Source of the DNA: Prevotella sp. | Lineage (GTDB): Bacteria; Bacteroidota; Bacteroidia; Bacteroidales; Bacteroidaceae | DNA: 36,424 bases | Direction: 5' to 3' | Assembly (NCBI GenBank): GCA_017483185.1 | Contig: JAFULM010000058.1 | Span: forward strand, 1 to 36,424 | Shown: positions 1 through 7,529 of the stretch, piece after piece | Layout: each line of letters begins with the position of its first letter | Position numbering within the stretch: position 1 is the first letter of the stretch | Notes under the pieces: model-generated | Told to the model about the DNA's origin: nothing | Database searches by the model: none | Seen by the model: only the letters and a program-made list of their open reading frames with translations | Translations under genes and position numbers: made by a program

Positions 1-2
1 CT

Positions 3-101
3 GAATCTCTTAACTCTAAGTTGAAAGGCTTTAGAGCACAACTACGCGGTGTGCAGGATTTACCTTTCTTTATGTTCAGAGCGTCCATAATCTTTGGATA
101 A
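3..101 (+). CDS. C-terminal end of an IS transposase, cut by the window edge (ISL3/ISAon1-like)
   Basis: An open frame enters from the left edge and stops with TAA at 99-101. The 32 visible residues include the stretch KLKGFRAQLRGV followed by PFFMFR. From memory this matches the C-terminal tail of ISL3-type (ISAon1 group) DDE transposases of Bacteroidota, which usually end in a FRAQLRG-x-FF-FR segment. The catalytic part lies outside the window, so whether the gene is intact cannot be judged. A G+C-rich palindromic repeat follows directly. Family assignment rests on this short tail only. Confidence 0.6.
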   Translation, partial: ESLNSKLKGFRAQLRGVQDLPFFMFRASIIFG

Positions 102-185
102 CATGATTATATTGCCACGGACTTATGCAACTGTGCCCAAAAAGCGGCTTTTTCGGACCAAAAACGTTGCTTTTTCGCTGCCGCA

Positions 186-280
186 GCGGCCCCGCGAGGT
201 CGCAACGGCGTGCTCGTTGGTCTGCAACGGGGCGCTCGTTGTAGACCCGCGGCGGCCCCGTTGCAACCTCGCGGGGCCGC
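186..280. repeat. G+C-rich nested palindrome, copy A of a dispersed structured repeat
   Basis: Outer arms 186-208 and 258-280 are reverse complements over 23 bases with one mismatch. They enclose a second hairpin at 220-246 (GTCTgCAACG pairing with CGTTGtAGAC). The inner CAACGGGGCGCTCGTTG segment is the one found in repeat copies B (about 21655-22062) and C (about 31138-31550), so this is a divergent member of the same family. The rest of 102-625 shows no convincing gene: frames through it are short, and the A/T-rich stretch 320-560 resembles leader or non-coding sequence. Confidence 0.6.
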
Positions 281-589
281 CGTTGCACGACCGTCGCTTG
301 GCGAACGTGATTTTTGGGCTTTTCGGAGTCAAAATACTCACATTTTTGTTTGTCATGATTTTTTTAGCAACAATGTTTACAGCATCGTTTGCGGGTGACG
401 GGAGGAGCCGAGTCGTTGTCGGCAAGGATAACTTTCTGTGGTATCACTCGAAGAAGTGTCGGATGAAATTCTTTCGCTCCGTTCTGACATTCTGTTTTTA
501 TGGTGGATAAAATAATTGTTTAGGTATGATTTTTTGTTTTGGCGATGTTTTTTTTCGTACCTGTATTCTCTTTTCTCAGAGATAAATGC

Positions 590-597
590 TACCTTTG
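590..597 (+). promoter_or_regulatory. -7 box for the ECF-like sigma factor gene
   Basis: TACCTTTG fits the Bacteroidota -7 consensus TAnnTTTG and lies 28 bases before the ATG at 626. No clean TTTG sits about 20 bases upstream, so the -33 half is weak. The position supports starting the gene at 626 and not at the ATG at 539, which lies upstream of this box. Confidence 0.55.
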
Positions 598-625
598 CCT
601 TAGAAAAACCAAACCGAATATATTG

Positions 626-1150
626 ATGATGACGGAATCTGAAGTTTCGAGGAAGTTGATAACAGACTTCTATTCTCAGCATGTGGACGAACTGAAATCG
701 TTCGTCGCAAAGCGTCTTGGCTATTCGTCAGAGAGCGAAGATCTCGTACAGAATATATTTCTGAAGTTGCTTGAGTCTGACAAAATGATATCTCCGGTCA
801 CCCTTCCTTGTCTTGTTTACACCATAGCCCGCAACATGATATCAGACTATTGGAGACATCACACTTCGGTTACGGAATACGAACATTATATAAAAGCGAC
901 ATCGGAGATCTATCGCGAAAGAAAAGAAGCACATTCCGTCTATTCTGCCGTGGAACTCACAGAAATACTGGAGCGGGGCATCGCCCGTCTGACCGACCGC
1001 CAGCGTCACATCTACCGTATGAACGTCATCGAGGGGATGCAGGTGTCGGAAATATCGGAACATCTTCAGGAAAACTATAAGAGCGTGGAAAACAAGCTCG
1101 GAGCTGCCAGAAAGGTCGTCCGTCAGTATGTGAGGAGGATGTGGGCTTAA
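626..1150 (+). CDS. RNA polymerase sigma factor, sigma-70/ECF-like
   Basis: A protein of about 174 aa with a two-domain sigma layout. Region 2 covers roughly residues 10-85 (SEDLVQNIFLKLLE, then YTIARNMISDYWR, the usual -10 recognition helix pattern). Region 4 is at about 115-170 (LTDRQRHIYRMNVIEGM, then a helix-turn-helix ending in a basic tail). This is the minimal ECF architecture, which directs RNA polymerase to a small regulon. The frame is open further upstream to 539, but that stretch crosses a -7 box; two adjacent ATGs at 626 and 629 are better starts. No FecR-like anti-sigma gene follows; the next gene is map with its own promoter. The regulon and signal cannot be told from here. Confidence 0.85.
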   Translation: MMTESEVSRKLITDFYSQHVDELKSFVAKRLGYSSESEDLVQNIFLKLLESDKMISPVTLPCLVYTIARNMISDYWRHHTSVTEYEHYIKATSEIYRERKEAHSVYSAVELTEILERGIARLTDRQRHIYRMNVIEGMQVSEISEHLQENYKSVENKLGAARKVVRQYVRRMWA

Positions 1151-1214
1151 GCCGAAAAGGCTTGACGGTAGCAATATTTGCGGCATAATCGGCTGTTATT
1201 TAATGGAAATGTTG

Positions 1215-1222
1215 TACTTTTG
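1215..1222 (+). promoter_or_regulatory. -7 box for the map-tsaD-pncC operon
   Basis: TACTTTTG fits TAnnTTTG and lies 25 bases before the map ATG. The -33 half is not obvious (only a TGTTAT near 1194). It separates the operon from the sigma-factor gene 97 bases upstream. Confidence 0.55.
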
Positions 1223-1247
1223 CAACGTTTAATATGCACAGGCAATT

Positions 1248-2108
1248 ATGTTTAAGAAAAAGAAAAGGTGGCATGCCGTCTCCGGTCAGGAACTCACGGA
1301 GATGGACAAGCGCGTGATGTATTGGGAAAACAAGGGTAAGCTGGTGCCTACCCGCGACTTGATCAAGACCCCGGAACAGATAGAGGGAATCCGCAAGAGC
1401 GGTATTGTGAACACTGGCGTATTGGACGAAGTGGCACGGCAGATACATGCCGGCATGAGTACGCTGGAGATAGACAAGATTTGCTATGACTATTGCGTCG
1501 GTCATGGAGCCGTGCCCGCGTGTCTCGACTACGAGGGATTCCCGAAGAGCGTCTGCACGAGCATCAATGAGGTGGTCTGTCACGGCATCCCCAAAGAGGA
1601 AGACATCTTGGAGGAGGGAGACATCGTCAATGTCGACTTCACGACTATATTGGACGGCTATTATGCCGACGCCTCACGTATGTTCATCATCGGAAAGACA
1701 ACGCCGGAGAAGGAGCAGCTGGTGCGTGTGGCCCGTGAGTGTCTGGAAATAGGTGCCGAGGCCGCCAAACCTTATTGTTTTGTCGGCGACATAGGCCATG
1801 CCATACAGAAACATGCGGAGAAGTATCACTATGGAGTGGTGCGCGATCTCTGCGGACATGGCGTCGGACTGAAGTTTCATGAGGACCCCGAAGTCGTTCA
1901 TTTCGGCCATCGTGGAACCGGTATGCTGATTGTGCCGGGAATGGTGTTCACCATCGAACCGATGATCAACATGGGCACATGGGAGGTATTCATCGACGCG
2001 GACGACAAATACGGCTGGGAGGTCATCACGGGCGACGAGTTGCCCAGCGCCCAGTGGGAGCACACGTTCCTGATGACAGAACATGGTGTAGAGATACTGA
2101 CACACTGA
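1248..2108 (+). CDS. map: Methionine aminopeptidase, type I
   Basis: Removes the initiator methionine from nascent proteins in the cytoplasm, using two divalent metals. All five metal ligands of the family are visible: D130 (in GDIVNVDF), D141 (DGYYADAS), H204 (LCGHGVG), E237 (FTIEPM) and E271 (QWEHTF). The substrate-binding His is H112 (VVCHGIP). At 286 aa it is longer than the roughly 264 aa of the E. coli enzyme. The extra length is an N-terminal segment of about 35 residues that begins with four lysines and lacks the CxCG zinc motif of the SEC-C type. It is the first gene of an operon: tsaD starts 9 bases after the stop and pncC follows. Identification is secure; the role of the extension is unknown. 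Confidence 0.96.
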   Translation: MFKKKKRWHAVSGQELTEMDKRVMYWENKGKLVPTRDLIKTPEQIEGIRKSGIVNTGVLDEVARQIHAGMSTLEIDKICYDYCVGHGAVPACLDYEGFPKSVCTSINEVVCHGIPKEEDILEEGDIVNVDFTTILDGYYADASRMFIIGKTTPEKEQLVRVARECLEIGAEAAKPYCFVGDIGHAIQKHAEKYHYGVVRDLCGHGVGLKFHEDPEVVHFGHRGTGMLIVPGMVFTIEPMINMGTWEVFIDADDKYGWEVITGDELPSAQWEHTFLMTEHGVEILTH

Positions 2109-2117
2109 CATGCCGCT

Positions 2118-3149
2118 ATGGAAAACAAGGATATATATATATTAGGTATAGAGAGCAGCTGCGACGATACGTCGGCAGCAGTGTTGCGCAATGGCGTGTT
2201 GTTGAGCAACGTCACTGCCAGTCAGGACGTACACATGGCTTACGGCGGTGTAGTCCCGGAGTTGGCGTCGCGTGCCCACCAGCAGAATGTGGTGCCCGTG
2301 GTGGACCAGGCTCTCAAGCGGGCCGGTGTCAGCAAGGAACAGCTGTCGGCCATCGCTTTCACGAGAGGTCCCGGACTGATGGGGTCGCTGCTCGTCGGGG
2401 TGAGTTTCGCGAAGGGATTTGCCCGCTCGCTGAACATCCCGATGATTGACGTCAACCACCTGCAAGGTCACGTGATGGCCCATTTCATAAAGGAAAGCGA
2501 CGACGATACGTCGGCTCCGCCGATGCCGTTCCTCTGTCTGCTGGTGAGTGGTGGCAATTCGCAGATCGTCCGTGTCAATGCTTACAACGACATGGAGGTG
2601 CTCGGCCAGACTATCGACGACGCTGCCGGTGAAGCCATCGACAAGTGCTCAAAAGTCATGGGACTCGGCTATCCCGGTGGTCCCATCATAGACCGTTTGG
2701 CCCGTCAGGGCAATCCTGAGGCATATAAGTTTGCCGAACCGCACATCCCCGGTCTTGACTATAGTTTCAGCGGGCTGAAGACGTCGTTCCTCTATTCGAT
2801 GCGCGAATGGGTTGCGGAAGAACCGGATTTCATCGAACGCCACAAGGAGGACATCGCCGCCAGTCTTGAGCATACCATCGTCAATATACTGATGAACAAG
2901 CTTCGCAAGGCAGTCAAGCAGACCGGCATCAAGCATGTGGCAGTGGCCGGAGGAGTCAGCGCCAACAATGGTTTGCGCAATGCCTTTCATGATCATGCCC
3001 GCCGTTACGGTTGGACGATATACATACCCAAGTTCAGCTATACGACGGACAATGCGGCGATGATAGGAATCACCGGTTATTATAAGTATAAAGACGGCGA
3101 CTTCTGCACAATAGACAAGCCGGCTTTCTCAAAAGTGACATTTAAATAA
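2118..3149 (+). CDS. tsaD: tRNA N6-adenosine threonylcarbamoyltransferase TsaD
   Basis: Transfers the threonylcarbamoyl group to A37 of ANN-decoding tRNAs (t6A), working with TsaB and TsaE. The ASKHA-fold protein has the expected length (343 aa). Visible landmarks are IESSCDDTSAA (residues 11-21), the metal-binding HLQGH (H114, H118), LVSGGNSQ (142-149), the nucleotide loop GGVSANNGLR (278-287) and the C-terminal metal-binding Asp D311 in TTDNAAMIG. The start at 2118 is 9 bases after map, so translation is probably coupled. TsaB, TsaC and TsaE are not in the window. Confidence 0.97.
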   Translation: MENKDIYILGIESSCDDTSAAVLRNGVLLSNVTASQDVHMAYGGVVPELASRAHQQNVVPVVDQALKRAGVSKEQLSAIAFTRGPGLMGSLLVGVSFAKGFARSLNIPMIDVNHLQGHVMAHFIKESDDDTSAPPMPFLCLLVSGGNSQIVRVNAYNDMEVLGQTIDDAAGEAIDKCSKVMGLGYPGGPIIDRLARQGNPEAYKFAEPHIPGLDYSFSGLKTSFLYSMREWVAEEPDFIERHKEDIAASLEHTIVNILMNKLRKAVKQTGIKHVAVAGGVSANNGLRNAFHDHARRYGWTIYIPKFSYTTDNAAMIGITGYYKYKDGDFCTIDKPAFSKVTFK

Positions 3150-3163
3150 CAACAACGAAATAT

Positions 3164-3682
3164 ATGGATTTTGAAAGTAAGATAATAAGCAAAGAGATCA
3201 ATCTCATACTCTGGGAGCAGGAAAAGACATTGGGAACCGCAGAAAGCTGCACCGGCGGACGTATAGCAGAAGCGATAATCGCCGTGCCCGGAGCATCAAA
3301 ATATTTCAAGGGCGGCATCATCTCATACACAGACGATGTGAAGGAGAGTGTGCTCGGTGTAGACCGGGGATTGCTTGAGGAGAAGACTGCTGTTTGCGAG
3401 GAGGTCGCCGTGGCTATGGTTAAAGGCGCATGCAAGGTCCTTTCGACTGACTATGCCATCTCGGCAACGGGTATCGCCGGCCCCGGTGGCGGCACTAAGG
3501 ATATACCGGTCGGAACAATCTGGATTGCGTGTGGCTCGGCAAATCGCGTCGTCACCCAAAAGGTGGAAGAGGACCACGGACGGGATATCAATCTTTCGAT
3601 TGCAACCAACAAGGCAATGCAGATGTTTCTGGATTTTCTGAAAGAGGAAGCAGAAGAGGCAGAAGCTGAGGAAGAAAAATAG
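3164..3682 (+). CDS. pncC: Nicotinamide-nucleotide amidohydrolase, CinA C-terminal domain family
   Basis: Hydrolyses NMN to NaMN in NAD recycling. It is the stand-alone CinA_C form of 172 aa, without the N-terminal COG1058 (ADP-ribose pyrophosphatase/MoaB-like) domain found in full-length CinA. Signature stretches are TAESCTGGRIA (25-35, containing the likely catalytic serine S28), YFKGGIISY (48-56) and SATGIAGPGGGT (100-111). The last 15 residues are almost all Glu and Ala, an acidic tail not needed for the fold. It lies 14 bases after tsaD and is the last gene of the operon. No strong terminator is visible in 3683-3870. Family assignment is firm; activity is inferred from family knowledge. 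Confidence 0.93.
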   Translation: MDFESKIISKEINLILWEQEKTLGTAESCTGGRIAEAIIAVPGASKYFKGGIISYTDDVKESVLGVDRGLLEEKTAVCEEVAVAMVKGACKVLSTDYAISATGIAGPGGGTKDIPVGTIWIACGSANRVVTQKVEEDHGRDINLSIATNKAMQMFLDFLKEEAEEAEAEEEK

Positions 3683-3874
3683 TCGGAAAGCGTTTTGTCG
3701 CTCTCTTTTATTCCCGAAATCGTTTATTAGCACATCGACATTGTGTCCTAAACGTTTTGTGGGAAAATAAGAACGGAGGCGGTTCGCAAAGGCATAATAT
3801 TTTGGCCAATATTGTGGACGGACTCTTTACGGACTTTTTAAAATTGTGGCTGGATGTTAAAATCCACATAAATA

Positions 3875-3906
3875 TTTGGCAATATAATAAATTATTCATA
3901 CCTTTG
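3875..3906 (+). promoter_or_regulatory. Promoter of tRNA-Arg
   Basis: TTTG at 3875-3878 and TACCTTTG at 3899-3906 are separated by 20 bases, a near-perfect Bacteroidota housekeeping promoter. The tRNA begins 13 bases after the -7 box. Confidence 0.85.
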
Positions 3907-3919
3907 CACCCGATTTGAG

Positions 3920-3994
3920 GGTTCCGTAGCTCAGTTGGATTAGAGCAACGCCCTTCTAAGGCGTGGGTCTAGGGTTCGAATCCCTACGGAATCA
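3920..3994 (+). tRNA. tRNA-Arg, anticodon TCT
   Basis: All four arms can be drawn by hand. The acceptor GGTTCCG (3920-3926) pairs with CGGAATC (3987-3993), including one G-U, and is followed by discriminator A. The D-arm is GCTC...GAGC. The anticodon stem is ACGCC/GGCGT with loop CTTCTAA, which puts TCT at 3955-3957. The T-arm contains GGTTCGAATCC. CCA is not encoded. UCU reads AGA and AGG arginine codons. The gene is single, with its own promoter and terminator. Confidence 0.96.
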
Positions 3995-3997
3995 CTT

Positions 3998-4026
3998 GGG
4001 GAATACATCATGTATTCCCCTTTTTT
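3998..4026 (+). terminator. Rho-independent terminator of tRNA-Arg
   Basis: A perfect 11-bp stem, GGGGAATACAT (3998-4008) with ATGTATTCCCC (4010-4020), leaves a one-base formal loop that would open to a few bases. Six T residues follow. It lies three bases after the tRNA discriminator. Confidence 0.9.
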
Positions 4027-4046
4027 GTTGATAATCAGTGAGTTAG

Positions 4047-4229
4047 CGGAATGAGGCTATAAATGGCGGATATTTACGATATATAGACAAAAAGCAAACT
4101 CTCAAATACTTGTACCTCGCCGCACCAATTGCGGCAGCCTCAAGTATTCAAGAGCTTTCATCTGCAGCAAAGATAATAAGTAATTTCAAAAACAACAGCA
4201 TTTCAGGACAAGGATTTTCTTTTGGTTAA
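4047..4229 (+). pseudogene. Decayed coding remnant next to tRNA-Arg, function unknown
   Basis: After an in-frame TAG at 4044 the frame stays open for 60 codons to TAA at 4227-4229, with no ATG. The decoded peptide looks protein-like, with an Ala-rich helix (APIAAASSIQELSSAAKI) and a Gly/Ser end (SISGQGFSFG). A hairpin sits exactly on its stop codon. It lies immediately after the tRNA terminator and upstream of a second fragment that opens like a mobile-element protein, so I read it as the tail of a gene from an old insertion. I do not recognise the family. Confidence 0.4.
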
Positions 4230-4245
4230 TGTTATTTAACCAAAA
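4220..4245 (+). terminator. Hairpin at the end of the decayed remnant
   Basis: TTTTGGTTAA (4220-4229) pairs with TTAACCAAAA (4236-4245), a perfect 10-bp stem with a 6-base loop. It overlaps the stop codon of the upstream remnant. The A and T runs within the stem could let it end transcription in either direction. Confidence 0.5.
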
Positions 4246-4282
4246 CGGTATAAAATATACCATTAAAAATAAGATAAATAAT

Positions 4283-4333
4283 ATGGCAAGACCACCGAAA
4301 TTCAATTATGACAGCGATGACTATTATCAGTGA
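4283..4333 (+). pseudogene. N-terminal fragment of a probable mobile-element protein, 16 codons
   Basis: ATG at 4283 opens a frame reading MARPPKFNYDSDDYYQ before TGA at 4331-4333. From memory, MARPxK(F/Y)NYDSD(E/D)xY openings are seen on small phage-terminase-like or helix-turn-helix proteins of Bacteroidales. If so, this is the first part of such a gene, cut off by a stop. The region 4334-4392 holds nothing further that I can name. Recall-based and uncertain. Confidence 0.3.
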
Positions 4334-4392
4334 GATATAGCCAGTAAACAATAGATAAGAATAAGCATGGTTCATACAATTGACCAATCTTA

Positions 4393-5139
4393 TTATATCC
4401 CAAACCGTACGTACGTTCGGTCGTCGAATGAGTTGTTGTCTTTTAAGAAAGCCTTTGTCGCTTTGAATAGATAGGCGTTGAGCGGGTCTTCGGATAACTG
4501 ATGAAGGAGCGCGGCCTCTGATTCTGCCAATGTCGGAAGTAGAAAAGGGTAGCCGTCGCTGGCCAAAACGATGGAGTGGGGTGCCGTGGTGAGAGTGATG
4601 ATGCGTACGTGACGCATCGGGATAGGAAATCCGTCAACCACAGCATAGGATTTGTTTTGGTCACGCATGGTCTTAATCATTTCCGGAATGATGGCTTGGC
4701 GTGCCGTGTCATTGGAGCGCAGACTGCCAACCGTGGCTTGGCCGTTGGCGATAAGGCTGCGGATGATGGTCGCACGTTTTTCCGCCAAGATGGCTTCACC
4801 GGGTTTCGGATTGTCATAATGTTGGCCGTCGACGAGACACTGACAGTCGCCTATCATCCATATTTGACGATGATGGCGACTGTAAACGATGCAACTGGCC
4901 GTCAGACGTTCCTCCGGATGGCTTTCCAATCGTCGCATGTCGAGTCCGTCGTATCGGCTGCGGATAAAGCCGGTCAACTCTCGGCAAAACGTATCGACAT
5001 CGGCGGACTTGTCCGCATGGCGGATAAACTCGGATATGAGCATCATGCAATAGCGTCCGTTGGAGCAGTTGTCGGCAATGTGGACCGGTGATTTGCTCGT
5101 GCTGCCGTCGATGACAGCTGCAAAGTCATCAGTGATCAC
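4393..5139 (-). CDS. PP2C-like serine/threonine protein phosphatase
   Basis: A 248-aa protein with the spaced acidic motifs of the PP2C (PPM) fold: AVIDGST with D11-G12, MIGDCQ with G97-D98 (the GDS/R strand), LASDGYPF with D194-G195, and DDRTYV at 238-243 (the DDxT metal-binding end). These are the metal-coordinating positions of manganese- or magnesium-dependent phosphatases. The start is probably the GTG at 5139, because an in-frame TAA sits only three codons upstream. That leaves almost nothing before the first DG motif, shorter than most PP2C domains. The GTG lies inside the last codons of ygiQ (11-base overlap), so translation is probably coupled. No membrane segment is seen. A partner kinase is not evident nearby. 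Confidence 0.7.
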   Translation of the reverse strand: MITDDFAAVIDGSTSKSPVHIADNCSNGRYCMMLISEFIRHADKSADVDTFCRELTGFIRSRYDGLDMRRLESHPEERLTASCIVYSRHHRQIWMIGDCQCLVDGQHYDNPKPGEAILAEKRATIIRSLIANGQATVGSLRSNDTARQAIIPEMIKTMRDQNKSYAVVDGFPIPMRHVRIITLTTAPHSIVLASDGYPFLLPTLAESEAALLHQLSEDPLNAYLFKATKAFLKDNNSFDDRTYVRFGI

Positions 5140-7108
5140 TATGCCGTCTTATGCTTCTGCCGTTTTGCTTTTGGGGATTATGTCTTGCTCTATTATCTCC
5201 ATAAGATTTCCGTTCCGTCTTATTATTGTTCCGTTCTTTTTCTTTGTCTCTTCTGCCGTATGTGTTTTGCACATTATTAAGGGAAGGTTGCGACCATAGT
5301 TCGCGTATGAGGTCGGGACGTCCGATGCGTCGCAGAGAAGACTCAATGTTGCGGCGTTCCTCCGGTTTATACCAGAAGAAATATTGCCGTTGGGCCAACT
5401 TTTCTTTTTGCGTTTTAGCACTGAACACCGGTTGGAGTGTGTATGGGTCATATCCGGTATACCATGTCTCCGTGCTCACTGTCATGGGAGTGGGGGTGAA
5501 GTCCTGCACCTGTTCCAAATGGAAATCCAGACGCTTTGTGATCACGGCCAACTCAGCCATGTCTTCCTCGCAACAACCGGGATGGCTGCTGATGAAATAA
5601 GGAATGATTTGCTGGTTCAGCCCTTCCTCACGGTTGATACGGTCAAATATTCGTTTGAACTCATGGAATTGGCTGAACGACGGTTTGCGCATCAGTCGCA
5701 ACACATTGTCGCATGTGTGTTCCGGTGCCACTTTCAGACGGCCGCTCACGTGACGACAGATCAGTTCGCGGGTATATTCGGCCGCGGCTTTGTCGATCTC
5801 TTCGTCTTTGCTTTTGTGCAACAGCAAATCATAGCGCACGCCGCTCCCGATGAAACTCTTTTTAATGCCGGGAAGTGCGTCGACGGCATGATAGATTTCT
5901 AACAGAGGACGGTGGTCGGTGTTAAGGTTTGGACAAATTTGTGGATTAATGCAACTCGGACGCTTGCACTTCTCGCATACGTTGCGGTTGCGGCCCGCCA
6001 TGCCGTACATGTTTGCCGACGGTCCGCCGAGGTCAGACAGGTAACCCTTGAAGTCTGGCATAGCCATCACTTGTTTTACCTCCTTGAGTATGCTTTCCTT
6101 TGAGCGGCAAGTGATGAATTTGCCCTGATGAGCAGAAATTGTGCAGAAAGCACAACCGCCGAAACATCCACGGTGGATATTGACGGAGAACTTGATCATC
6201 TCATAGGCCGGTATGCGCTTGTTCTTGTATTTCGGATGCGGAACGCGCGTGTAAGGCAAGTCGAACGAAGCGTCCAACTCTTCGGTGGTCATGGGCGGGT
6301 AGGGGGGATTGACAACCACAACGCTGTTGTCAACCTGTTGCAGCAATCTCCGGGCGTGCATCCTGTTGGATTCTTCCTCGATATGCCTGAAGTTTTCCGC
6401 CTGTGCTTTCTTGTCGAGCAGACATGTCTCGTGGCTGTTTAACATGACGTCTGTGTCAGTGATACCACCGGGGATGTCCTCTTTGCGAGCCATATAGACC
6501 GTTTGTGGAATATCCTTTATCTGCTCGATGGATGCTCCGTCATCCATCTGCCGGCAAAGTTCGACAATCGGCTTCTCGCCCATACCATATATAATAATGT
6601 CAGCCCCGCTGTCACAGAGGATGCACTTGCGCAGTGAATCCTGCCAATAGTCATAGTGGGTGAGTCGTCGCATGGATGCTTCGATGCCTCCGAGAACTAT
6701 CGGAACGTCCGGATATAACTGTCGTAGAATCTTGGAGTAGACGATCGTGGGATATTCCGGCCGCATGTCGTGACGTCCGTCTGGGCTATATGCGTCTTCC
6801 GAGCGTAGTCTTCGGTTGGCTGTATACTTGTTGACCATAGAGTCCATACAGCCCGGAGCGATGCCGAAGAAAAGCCGCGGACGTCCCAACTTCTTGAAAT
6901 CACGGTAGTCTCCGTGCCAATCCGGCTGCGGAACGATGGCCACGCGATAGCCCGCCGCTTCAAGGGTGCGACCGATGACAGCAGCACCGAACGACGGATG
7001 GTCTACGTAGGCATCAGCCGAGAAGAGGATCACATCAGCCTCTTCCCATCCGCGCAATTCCATTTCTTTCCGTGTGGTGGGTAGAAAGTCGGATAGTCTG
7101 TATTCCAT
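5129..7108 (-). CDS. ygiQ: YgiQ family radical SAM protein
   Basis: A 659-aa protein of the UPF0313/YgiQ family, a radical-SAM enzyme of unknown reaction. An N-terminal B12-binding-like domain (about 20-190, including VLGGIEASMRR at 138-148) is followed by the radical-SAM core, with the cluster motif CFGGCAFC giving Cys 315, 319 and 322 (CxxxCxxC). A further cysteine-rich patch follows (CEKCKRPSCINPQICPN, about residues 377-393). The last 45 or so residues are basic and low in complexity and are probably disordered. It lies 9 bases downstream of a small unknown gene and overlaps the phosphatase gene downstream. Confidence 0.94.
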   Translation of the reverse strand: MEYRLSDFLPTTRKEMELRGWEEADVILFSADAYVDHPSFGAAVIGRTLEAAGYRVAIVPQPDWHGDYRDFKKLGRPRLFFGIAPGCMDSMVNKYTANRRLRSEDAYSPDGRHDMRPEYPTIVYSKILRQLYPDVPIVLGGIEASMRRLTHYDYWQDSLRKCILCDSGADIIIYGMGEKPIVELCRQMDDGASIEQIKDIPQTVYMARKEDIPGGITDTDVMLNSHETCLLDKKAQAENFRHIEEESNRMHARRLLQQVDNSVVVVNPPYPPMTTEELDASFDLPYTRVPHPKYKNKRIPAYEMIKFSVNIHRGCFGGCAFCTISAHQGKFITCRSKESILKEVKQVMAMPDFKGYLSDLGGPSANMYGMAGRNRNVCEKCKRPSCINPQICPNLNTDHRPLLEIYHAVDALPGIKKSFIGSGVRYDLLLHKSKDEEIDKAAAEYTRELICRHVSGRLKVAPEHTCDNVLRLMRKPSFSQFHEFKRIFDRINREEGLNQQIIPYFISSHPGCCEEDMAELAVITKRLDFHLEQVQDFTPTPMTVSTETWYTGYDPYTLQPVFSAKTQKEKLAQRQYFFWYKPEERRNIESSLRRIGRPDLIRELWSQPSLNNVQNTYGRRDKEKERNNNKTERKSYGDNRARHNPQKQNGRSIRRHSDH

Positions 7109-7117
7109 AGAAAACTC

Positions 7118-7462
7118 TTATTCTTCTCCGGTCGTGTCCGTGTCTTTATCCGTGTCAATGGTTTGCTGCCTGTCTTTCTGCCAGCTGGAGTATAGAACAA
7201 TCAGCTTTTGGAGACCGAAAGCCTTCATGTTGGGGTGATAGATGACGTCAAGACAAAGATCAAGCAGTGCTTTGTCGCTTTCAGACTCGGTCTCCAGCAG
7301 GGCACGGACGTTCATCTTGAGTTTTTCCAGAATCGTTTCGTCTACATATCCGTTACTGCCCACGAGACCCATCAACAGCTGATGGCGTTCGATGGTCTGC
7401 AAGTGTTCTTCTGTTATCTCAATAGTCCGTGTGCCGGACTTGTTGGCTTGTATTTTGAACAT
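7118..7462 (-). CDS. Conserved small protein of unknown function
   Basis: 114 aa, mostly helical in appearance, with no signal peptide or membrane segment. The N-terminal third begins with a beta-like MFKIQANKSGTRTIEI. The C-terminal 15 residues are Asp/Thr-rich and probably disordered. I do not recognise a family. It ends 9 bases before ygiQ and starts 67 bases after the amidase gene, so it is probably co-transcribed with both. The reading frame is clean and coding on this strand fits its neighbours. Confidence 0.7.
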   Translation of the reverse strand: MFKIQANKSGTRTIEITEEHLQTIERHQLLMGLVGSNGYVDETILEKLKMNVRALLETESESDKALLDLCLDVIYHPNMKAFGLQKLIVLYSSWQKDRQQTIDTDKDTDTTGEE

Positions 7463-7529
7463 AATCTTATATATTTTGTTGTTTTGTCATTTTATGGTAA
7501 TTGCAAAGTCTGTATGCTTGGATTTGTCT

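Noticed and set aside
377..682. A 101-codon minus-strand frame before the sigma factor
   Set aside because: It overlaps the sigma gene start and its promoter box and has no recognisable features.
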